The notes under the pieces: generated by a model | What the model was told of the DNA's origin: nothing | The model's database searches: none | The model's input: only the letters and a program-made list of their open reading frames with translations | Translations under genes and position numbers: made by a program | Origin: Prosthecobacter dejongeii | GTDB lineage: Bacteria; Verrucomicrobiota; Verrucomicrobiia; Verrucomicrobiales; Verrucomicrobiaceae | Direction: 5' to 3' | DNA: 64,000 nucleotides | Assembly (NCBI RefSeq): GCF_014203045.1 | Contig: NZ_JACHIF010000001.1 | Location: forward strand, 186,001 to 250,000 | Part shown: in pieces, positions 55,399 to 62,104 of the stretch | Position numbering within the stretch: the first letter of the stretch is position 1 | Layout of the letters: each line of letters opens with the position of its first letter

Positions 55399-57345
55399 AT
55401 GCCGCCCCCTTCCCCAGAACGACAGCAGGCACTGCAGGCCCTCTCTGCGGAGCTGTCCAAGATCGCCGGACAGAATGCGAGTGAGGCAGACATTTATCAG
55501 GCCATTTTGCAACGATTGGCCGGGGCGACCGAGGCTTTAGGAGGGGCCATGTGGTTGGTAGCGCAGCGATCAGGCCAAGAGATCTCCTTGCGGTTAGGCG
55601 CAGGTCTCCATGTCGAGGCGGCGGCGGGCGCTCCAGAGACAGAGCAACGCCAGCAGGCGCTGCGGGCGGCGACGGAAATCATCCTTTCGTCACAGCCGCT
55701 GGTGCTGATGCCGTCCCCACCGGATCAAGGCCCGGTGACTCCGGGAGTCCTGGTGAACCTGGGGCCACATGCCATCATCGGTGCCCCTTTACGCAGTGGC
55801 GATGATCATCTGGGAGCTGTACAACTGTGGTTCCCTGCCCAGAGCGACCCGAAGAAACTGGCCGAGCTGGCACTGATGATCCAGGCCCTGATGACGGAGT
55901 TGGGGCCGCGTCTGCGCTCGCGTCAATTGCGCGAGCTGGGAGCCCAAAGCCAGCGGCAACAACGGCTGCTGCAACTGGCCTCCGATTTGACCGGGGTGCT
56001 GGATGCGGAGACGGGGGCCAAGCTGGCGACGGCGCACGCACGTGAATTGTTAGGCATCAACCGCGTGAGCATCCTGGTGCGTGAAGGAGATCGCTGGCGA
56101 GTGGTGGCCATCTCAGGCCAGGAATCGGTGGATAAACGCAGCCGTCTGGTCACAGAGATGTTGGCCTTTGTTGCCCGCCAGGCCAAGGATCAGCCTTGGG
56201 TGGTGCTAGCAGCCGAGGAGCCTTACTTTTTGGATAGCCAAATGCAATCTGCAGCCCTGGTTCCTCTGCGAGATGGGGCCGAGGGACGTGTGCTGGGTAG
56301 CCTGCTGTGTGAGAGCACGGACGCTGCGAGCTTTGGTACGGCTGGAAGCCCAGGAGATCCACGCCCGCCTGCCCTGGCACTGGCGCAGTGGCTGGCGAGT
56401 TTAGCGGGAAAATCACTGAATGCCGCCCTGGCTCATCAAGCCATGCCTTTTGGTAAATCTTTGGCGAAGGTAGGCCGCTGGCAGCAAGAAGTCTCGTCCA
56501 CACGCAAACGACGTTGGGTTTTCAAAACCACACTTCTGACCGGTCTGGTGATCCTCGCCGCCCTATGGCCCATGAAGGTGCGGGTGGAAGGTGACTGCAC
56601 ACTGCTGCCACTAAAAAGGGCTCTCGTGACCGCTGAGGCACCGGGCCGGATCGAAGAAGTGCTGGTGCGGGAGGGCGACCGCCTAACCAAAAATCAAATC
56701 ATCGCCCGACTGGACACCCGGCGTCTGCAAAGTGAGCTAGACACCACCACGCAGGCACGTAAACGCCTGGAGGCTGAAGCTGAGCGGCAGCGAGCCCAGG
56801 GCAAAGAAGCTCTGGCACGCATGGCCATGTTGGATGCCCAGGCCCAGGCCGAGATGGAGAAACGACTGAAGATGGAGATCGAGCTGGCGCAACTGCGCTC
56901 GCCCCTGGATGGCATCGTGATGACCAAAGACGTGCATTTGAAAAATGGCACATTTCTCCAAGCCGGGGAAGTCATGGCGGAGATCGCCAGCGTGGATGCA
57001 TGGGATCTACGCATGGAGATCGCCGAAGCTGACATTAGCCTCATTGAAGAATCCCTGGATGATAATACCCCGCTACCGGTGGATTACCTGCTCTACACCC
57101 AGAGTGCCCGCGAACTGCACGGCCAGCTCGCCAGCAAGCAGCAGATCAGCCCGGCCCTACAAGCAGGCCCGGAGGGTGGGCGGTTCAGCATCACCCTTCC
57201 GAAGGTGGAAATCCCTGATTCCATGCAGCCGCTGATGCGCCCCGGCCTAACTGGACGTGCAAAAATCGAGCTTGGTCGAAAGCCCGCCGGGGCGGTGCTT
57301 CTGCGCAAATTCACCCGCTGGCTGCGAATGCGCTGGTGGATCTAA
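55399..57345 (+). CDS. GAF-domain/HlyD-type membrane fusion protein
   Basis: A 648-residue protein. The first ~360 residues are cytoplasmic and look like two GAF-type sensory domains (about 10-170 and 185-350). A membrane helix (about 371-389) follows, then a HlyD-like periplasmic part: lipoyl-like APGRIEEVLVREGDRLTKNQIIARLD, a short Ala/Glu/Arg-rich coiled coil (about 446-495) and LAQLRSPLDGIVMTKDVHLKNGTFLQAGEVMAEIASVDAWDLRMEI. HlyD proteins bridge an inner-membrane pump and TolC; here the pump is not adjacent. A sensory adaptor fused to a membrane fusion protein is unusual, though similar GAF-HlyD proteins occur in Planctomycetes. Confidence 0.85.
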   Translation: MPPPSPERQQALQALSAELSKIAGQNASEADIYQAILQRLAGATEALGGAMWLVAQRSGQEISLRLGAGLHVEAAAGAPETEQRQQALRAATEIILSSQPLVLMPSPPDQGPVTPGVLVNLGPHAIIGAPLRSGDDHLGAVQLWFPAQSDPKKLAELALMIQALMTELGPRLRSRQLRELGAQSQRQQRLLQLASDLTGVLDAETGAKLATAHARELLGINRVSILVREGDRWRVVAISGQESVDKRSRLVTEMLAFVARQAKDQPWVVLAAEEPYFLDSQMQSAALVPLRDGAEGRVLGSLLCESTDAASFGTAGSPGDPRPPALALAQWLASLAGKSLNAALAHQAMPFGKSLAKVGRWQQEVSSTRKRRWVFKTTLLTGLVILAALWPMKVRVEGDCTLLPLKRALVTAEAPGRIEEVLVREGDRLTKNQIIARLDTRRLQSELDTTTQARKRLEAEAERQRAQGKEALARMAMLDAQAQAEMEKRLKMEIELAQLRSPLDGIVMTKDVHLKNGTFLQAGEVMAEIASVDAWDLRMEIAEADISLIEESLDDNTPLPVDYLLYTQSARELHGQLASKQQISPALQAGPEGGRFSITLPKVEIPDSMQPLMRPGLTGRAKIELGRKPAGAVLLRKFTRWLRMRWWI

Positions 57346-57349
57346 GAGA

Positions 57350-58147
57350 TCATTTCCCGGGCCTCACTTCGAGAGCGCTGAATTCAGCCCAGCAGGGCTT
57401 TTTCGGTGCCCAGGAGGTGTCACCACCGCCGTGGAAGGTTTCAAAGTAAAGTCCGTCCACGCCAAAGGTTTTCACACTGCGCCATTCCATGTCCGTTTGC
57501 TCCACCATGAGTTTTTCCGACTGGTCTGGCAGGGTGATCCAGACCCGCAGCGTGCCGTCTTTTTGCCCCACTTGATTCATCGTGACGGCGAGCCGTACCT
57601 GCACGGGCTTATCCGTGGGGAAACGAAAATCGGCAGGAAAGGGGAAGCTGTGCCCGTAGTCTTCGGGCTGGTTTTTGTGGTAGATGTAGGCTTCTCCCCG
57701 GCCTTCACGCCGCCACATGAGGCGTGCGGAAAAGCCATTGGCCCCATCGGCACGACGCCCGCCACTGACATTTTCTGGGCCACCGCAGAGTCCCGGCAGT
57801 TTGCCACCTTTGATGAACTCAAAGTTAGGGCTAAAGCGCAGGGTGTATCGTAGCTCGGCCCCTTCATGCGTGCCGAGGGGAAAGCGCCAGCCAGCCCCAC
57901 CTTTTTCAGGTCCGATCTGGCCGGGGGCGAAATTCACACGCAGGGCAGAGATCGAATCCTTTTTGACCAACTCCACACGCCCAGGTGCAATGCCTCCTTC
58001 GAAAGCACAACCTGGCCAGTCCTTTTTCCACTGAGCTTTGGTGTAAATGCCAGGGGAGCCCGAAAGGGTCACGGTAAGAGGAGTATTGGCTGCGTAGGCA
58101 ACAGTAAAACCGACCCAAAAGAAAAAGACAGAGAGGCGTGAGATCAC
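57350..58147 (-). CDS. Secreted polysaccharide lyase-14-like protein
   Basis: A secreted protein of about 265 residues with a signal peptide (LSVFFFWVGFTVAYAA). The start is uncertain; no ATG precedes it and a GTG at 58147 or a TTG at 58168 are the options. The body resembles polysaccharide lyase family 14-like jellyrolls, with KLPGLCGGPENVSGG, DGANGFSARLMWRREGRGEAYIYHKNQPEDYG and DGLYFETFHGGGDTSWAPKKPCWAEFSALEV. PL14 enzymes act on alginate or glucuronan. The C-terminal strand pattern supports the call. It ends 4 bp from the convergent GAF-HlyD stop. Confidence 0.75.
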   Translation of the reverse strand: MISRLSVFFFWVGFTVAYAANTPLTVTLSGSPGIYTKAQWKKDWPGCAFEGGIAPGRVELVKKDSISALRVNFAPGQIGPEKGGAGWRFPLGTHEGAELRYTLRFSPNFEFIKGGKLPGLCGGPENVSGGRRADGANGFSARLMWRREGRGEAYIYHKNQPEDYGHSFPFPADFRFPTDKPVQVRLAVTMNQVGQKDGTLRVWITLPDQSEKLMVEQTDMEWRSVKTFGVDGLYFETFHGGGDTSWAPKKPCWAEFSALEVRPGK

Positions 58148-58254
58148 CCTCCACTCAAGCCTAACCAAGCGTGAGAGAAAGAACTGAATTCTTGCTTTTT
58201 GTGGCGTTTTTAGAAGCCCTCAGAAAGTGGCTGCTTCAATGAAGGATTCACCGA

Positions 58255-58284
58255 TTGACACCCTTAGTAGTATCCCCCTAGATT
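58255..58284 (+). promoter_or_regulatory. Candidate promoter of the SHD1-like gene
   Basis: TTGACA (58255-58260) and TAGATT (58279-58284) are separated by 18 bp, the same -35 and spacing as seen for the secretion ATPase at 26637. Transcription would start near 58292, about 17 nt before the ATG at 58309. Confidence 0.5.
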
Positions 58285-58308
58285 CACCCTATTCTTCGAA
58301 AAAATCTT

Positions 58309-59037
58309 ATGCACTCTGCTTCCCAAATAGCCACCTTTAAAACCTGGGCCTTTTTGAGTCTCGCGCTTCTGACTCCAGCGGTGCAAGCCGAGATGCGCAC
58401 CTTTACCAGCCCCGATGGACGCACACTGCAGGCGGAAGTTCAGTCGGCCACCTCGGATATGGTGACGCTGAAGCTCACCAATGGTGCCCCTTTGGCCGTG
58501 CAGATCAGCAAGTTCAGTGAGGCAGATCAAGCCTTTATAGCTGAGTGGCGAAAGGCGAATCCCATGGCCATCAAATACAACTTTGCGGCCACCTTCACCA
58601 AAGATAAACGCGACAGCAGCAAGTCTAGCAAGAACAACGAGGAGATCACCACGGATACCTGGGCATGCAATGTGAAATTGGTGAATCGATCCAACCTGAC
58701 GCTGGATGGCATCAAAATGGATTATGAAATCTACTACACACAAGTCAGTGGCAAACAGGCCGTGACGCGCAAGATGACTGGCAGGGCTGATGTTCCCAGC
58801 GTGAAGCACCTGGAGGAGGTGCTGGTGCAACTGCGAGAACTGAAACTCACCACCACCAAATTGGAAGGTGGTTTTTATTACCTCGACGGTAGCCGCTCAC
58901 GCCAGAAGGACGCCATCGAAGGCGTGGTGATCAAGCTCAAGCATGACGGCAAACAAGTTTACGAGTGGGCCTCCGCTGGTGTTCCTAAAGATCGTGTCAG
59001 CACGGCCGAAGGCAAGGACAGCTCCCCTGCCAAATAA
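58309..59037 (+). CDS. Secreted protein with an SHD1-like domain
   Basis: A 242-residue exported protein. The signal peptide (TFKTWAFLSLALLTPAVQAE) is followed directly by an SLA1-homology-1-like SHD1 domain (MRTFTSPDGRTLQAEVQSATSDMVTLKLTNGAPLAVQISKFSEADQAFIAEW). This SH3-like domain is common in exported proteins of Verrucomicrobia and Planctomycetes. The C-terminal ~160 residues are a beta-rich domain of unknown family. The gene is divergent from the polysaccharide lyase and appears to be transcribed alone. Confidence 0.82.
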   Translation: MHSASQIATFKTWAFLSLALLTPAVQAEMRTFTSPDGRTLQAEVQSATSDMVTLKLTNGAPLAVQISKFSEADQAFIAEWRKANPMAIKYNFAATFTKDKRDSSKSSKNNEEITTDTWACNVKLVNRSNLTLDGIKMDYEIYYTQVSGKQAVTRKMTGRADVPSVKHLEEVLVQLRELKLTTTKLEGGFYYLDGSRSRQKDAIEGVVIKLKHDGKQVYEWASAGVPKDRVSTAEGKDSSPAK

Positions 59038-59082
59038 AGGCTGACTGAAGTCCAGATTTAGCGCCCGACGTGTGAGTTTGAT

Positions 59083-59838
59083 TCAGGGCTTCGTCACATC
59101 TGGGATGCGGGAGGGGAGCGGAATTTTCAGCTTCTCCTCCAGTTCTTTGATCGTGCTGAGTAAAGATGGAGGACGTTGATTTTTATCGTAGGAGTCCTTC
59201 AGCAAATCGTAGGCTTTCCGCCACAGGGAAGGGTCTTCAGTGATCGCATATTGATACGCCGCGAGACGGGCATAGTGGAGCCGCTGGGTGATACGATACA
59301 CTTCCATGTAAGCATCTGCGGCAAGTTTTGGCTCCCTTGAACGGCGCTCATAGGTCTCCCCCAGGGTCTTCCACAGCAGGGCGCTATTGGGCAGGAGATG
59401 AAGGCCTTTTTTCAGAATATCCACACCACGCTGGATGTGGTCCGCGTAGAGCTTTTCCCGAACGGCGGCATTGAGCTTCGGGTTGTTGCGGTAGTTCGAG
59501 GCTGCATTGTAAGCCATGTGCCAGGAGGCCTCGTCCCAATAACGTTCGTAGCGAGGCTGGAGGCTGGTGGTGAGGGTGAAGTAGGCATCCACCTTTGCCC
59601 AATCCACATTCGTCCAAGCGGTGTAGGCTTGCAGGTAGGTGATGCTAGCCACCAGGGATCGCAGGCCACCGAGGGAGGCTGCAAAACCCATCTGACCAAT
59701 GCTATCCCGCACACTCATATCTAGCGGAGGGCTGAGCAACTTCGCCTCACGCAGATAGCGTGTAGCCGCCTGCTCCACGGGCAGTTTCAGACCGCCGAGG
59801 ATAAGCAGAACCAGGAGCGCTTGCAGTTTGCGTTTCAT
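59083..59838 (-). CDS. Helical TPR-like protein linked to the ABC exporter
   Basis: A 251-residue protein with an N-terminal hydrophobic segment (LQALLVLLILGGLKLPVEQ), so it is secreted or membrane-anchored. The remainder is helical (VREKLYADHIQRGVDILKKGLHLLPNSALLWKTLGETYERRSREPKLAADAYMEVYRI), like TPR repeats. Its start codon directly follows the stop of the ABC permease gene (no gap), so the genes are co-translated. It may be the periplasmic subunit of the exporter. I do not recognise a named family. Confidence 0.75.
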   Translation of the reverse strand: MKRKLQALLVLLILGGLKLPVEQAATRYLREAKLLSPPLDMSVRDSIGQMGFAASLGGLRSLVASITYLQAYTAWTNVDWAKVDAYFTLTTSLQPRYERYWDEASWHMAYNAASNYRNNPKLNAAVREKLYADHIQRGVDILKKGLHLLPNSALLWKTLGETYERRSREPKLAADAYMEVYRITQRLHYARLAAYQYAITEDPSLWRKAYDLLKDSYDKNQRPPSLLSTIKELEEKLKIPLPSRIPDVTKP

Positions 59839-60717
59839 TTACAGCTCCTTTTCGACGAACAATAAGTGTGACACGACGCAGTAGCCCACGACATACATGG
59901 CGCTGGTGCCGAGCATGATCTGCACAGCCCCCCAAGTGACCACCTCCCCTTGGATGACATTTTCTACGATGTCGAAAACAGCCAAGTCCGGGGTCAGGAT
60001 GGCAAGAAGAGCGGAGAGCGCTTGCTCCACCCATGCGGTCATTTTGCCATTGAGGAAAAACTCCCGCATGAGCGTCTGCCCATGGCCGATGATGACCACA
60101 CATTTGGTGATGACCACGGTGAAGAGGGTGCTGCTGGCGAAGCAGGACACCATAAGGGCAAGGGCAGAGACCACGGCGGCTTTGAGAAAGATGGCCAGAA
60201 CACCGAGATGGAGATTCCACGTCAGACCTTGCTTGGCCACGTAGGCCTCAATCTGAGCTAGGTCTTCGGGCCGCTGAGCATTGAGGGACTGCACCATTTG
60301 GGCGAGCAGCAGTTTCTCGCGCAGCCAGAGCACAACACTGAAGGCGGCATCCATGAGGATGAGGCCTCCCCCGATGAGGAGCAGCACGCCGAGGAGCTTG
60401 CCCAGCAGGTATTCATAACGGGGCACAGGCTTGGACAAAATGGTGTAAAGCGTCCTGTCCTCCAGGTCCCGAGGCAGGAGCAAGGCGGTAGCGACGATGG
60501 CGATGACGACGCTGAAGATCTGCAGGGCCCCGAAGGACACGTCCTTGAGCTGTTTCAACTGCTGCTCTGGATTCAGCAGTGGGGAGGCAAAGCTGGCAGC
60601 CACCACGATAACGCTGAAGACGCCCAAAAAGGCGAGGATCTTCATGCGCATGAGCTGGGTCACAGTGGCTGTCGCCAGGGTCCAGATGCGGGCGGGCGAA
60701 AAATTGGAATGCGGCAT
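59839..60717 (-). CDS. ABC-2-type transporter permease
   Basis: A 292-residue membrane protein with about six membrane helices (for example ILAFLGVFSVIVVAASFASPL, IFSVVIAIVATALLLP, VLLLIGGGLILMDAAFSVVLWL). The motif RDLEDRTLYTILSKPVPRYEYLLGKLLG is typical of ABC-2 permeases such as those of lipid or antibiotic export systems. The ATPase gene lies 48 bp upstream and the TPR-like gene immediately downstream. The substrate is unknown. Confidence 0.9.
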   Translation of the reverse strand: MPHSNFSPARIWTLATATVTQLMRMKILAFLGVFSVIVVAASFASPLLNPEQQLKQLKDVSFGALQIFSVVIAIVATALLLPRDLEDRTLYTILSKPVPRYEYLLGKLLGVLLLIGGGLILMDAAFSVVLWLREKLLLAQMVQSLNAQRPEDLAQIEAYVAKQGLTWNLHLGVLAIFLKAAVVSALALMVSCFASSTLFTVVITKCVVIIGHGQTLMREFFLNGKMTAWVEQALSALLAILTPDLAVFDIVENVIQGEVVTWGAVQIMLGTSAMYVVGYCVVSHLLFVEKEL

Positions 60718-60765
60718 AACGGGGGGAAATTCAGGAGCGGAGTCGGTGAACGCAGGGCGAGAAAA

Positions 60766-61635
60766 TCAGCCCTTTTTTTCTTCGGTGGCTTCCAGGAAGA
60801 GACGCTCCAGAGTGGTGCGCGGGTGGCCGCTGCTCAGCAGCTTGGCATGGCCGTTTTCCTGCACCAGACGGCTGATCTGGGCGAGCAATTCTGGCGAGGC
60901 ATCCTCAAGGACGAGCTCGGTGTGATTCTCCACCGCAATGAGGTCATCCACCCGGCCCTCACGCATCATTTTACCATGGGCCATGATGCCCACACGGTCA
61001 CACACTTCCTGCATTTGCTCCAGCAAGTGGCTGGTGACCAAAACGGTGATTCCTTGCTCCTTAAAACCCAGCACAAGGTCGCGAATCTTGCGGGAACCCG
61101 CCGGGTCAACCCCAGCGGTGGGTTCGTCTAAAACGATGAGGCGTGGGCGATGCAGTAGAGCCTGCGCCAAGCCTAAACGTTGGAGCATGCCTTTGGAGTA
61201 ACCGGCCACCCGGCGGTCCGCCGCATCTTCCAGGCCGGTGAGGGCCAGCATTTCGCGGGCGCGGTCTTTTAACTCCTTGCCTCCCATGCTGCACAGGCGG
61301 CCATAAAACAGCAGTGTCTCCAGGCCATTGAGATGCTTGTAAAAATACGGATTCTCAGGGAGGAAACCCACCTCGCGACGGCTGGCGACTTCAGCACTGG
61401 ATCGGCCAAAAATGGTGGTCTTCCCCTGAGTGGGAGCTAGCAGGCCCAGGATGGCTTTCATGGTCGTGGATTTACCAGATCCATTGGGTCCAATGAGGCC
61501 ATAGACTTCTCCAGGCTGCACTTGTAGCGAAAGATCGCGCACGGCGATAAATGCCTTTTTGCCCAAGCCCGCCTTGAAAACCTTGGTTAGGTTTTCGACG
61601 GTCACGGCTGGAGTGGGGGGAACAGATTCAGACAT
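60766..61635 (-). CDS. ABC transporter ATP-binding protein
   Basis: An ATPase of 289 residues from the ATG at 61635 (MSESVPPTPAVTVENLTKVFK); upstream codons to 61704 read as non-coding. Walker A (GPNGSGKST), the Q-loop region (GFLPENPYFYKHLNGLETLLFYG), the signature region (YSKGMLQRLGLAQAL in place of LSGGQ), Walker B (LIVLDEPTAG) and the His switch (TSHLLEQ) are present. It belongs to the drug/lipid-type ABCB/CcmA-like ATPases and pairs with the ABC-2 permease downstream. The non-canonical signature is common in this subfamily. Confidence 0.94.
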   Translation of the reverse strand: MSESVPPTPAVTVENLTKVFKAGLGKKAFIAVRDLSLQVQPGEVYGLIGPNGSGKSTTMKAILGLLAPTQGKTTIFGRSSAEVASRREVGFLPENPYFYKHLNGLETLLFYGRLCSMGGKELKDRAREMLALTGLEDAADRRVAGYSKGMLQRLGLAQALLHRPRLIVLDEPTAGVDPAGSRKIRDLVLGFKEQGITVLVTSHLLEQMQEVCDRVGIMAHGKMMREGRVDDLIAVENHTELVLEDASPELLAQISRLVQENGHAKLLSSGHPRTTLERLFLEATEEKKG

Positions 61636-61720
61636 GGTCAGCCTCTTTAATGCAGGAAAGGCGGGGGGTGTGTCAATCGGCATCCGTTGCCGAGAGACAC
61701 ACAACTTGGTAAAACCAGCC

Positions 61721-62092
61721 TCACGCCTCAGGTGTGAGCTGCCAAAAAGTCACCCGATTGCCGAAAGGATCAGGTACCGTGAGGTCATCCGTTCCCCAAG
61801 GCATGGACTGAATGGGCGGGCGCGAATACTTGTAAGGCTGGCTGTGCAGCAAGGCATGAAATTCACGCAGGCCACTCGTCTCGATACGCACCGCTGCGCC
61901 TGGGCAGGCATCGCCATGATGCTCCGAAAGATGCAGCACGCAGTCACCTTTGGAGATCTGGCAATACAGAGGCCCATCCTCACTTTGGCGATTTTCCCAG
62001 TCCAACTGAAAGCCGAGGAAGGACAGGTAGTGATCCTTTGCACGCCCCACATCGAAGATGCGGAGAATGGGAACTGGGGCAGAGAAGGTCAT
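61721..62092 (-). CDS. Glyoxalase/bleomycin resistance-fold (VOC) protein
   Basis: A 123-residue VOC-fold protein. It shows PVPILRIFDVGRAKDHYLSFLGFQLDWENR at the start and the paired half ending PWGTDDLTVPDPFGNRVTFWQL, typical of the small bleomycin-resistance-like glyoxalase family. The His/Glu metal sites are only partly visible. Such proteins bind or detoxify small molecules; the ligand is unknown. It lies 12 bp after the alpha-2-macroglobulin gene end, on the same strand. Confidence 0.85.
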   Translation of the reverse strand: MTFSAPVPILRIFDVGRAKDHYLSFLGFQLDWENRQSEDGPLYCQISKGDCVLHLSEHHGDACPGAAVRIETSGLREFHALLHSQPYKYSRPPIQSMPWGTDDLTVPDPFGNRVTFWQLTPEA

Positions 62093-62104
62093 CGGTAAGG
62101 CGGT

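Noticed and set aside
60298-61131. A 277-codon plus-strand frame opposite the ABC transporter genes
   Set aside because: Antisense to the permease and ATPase; His/Gly/Gln-rich with no domain.
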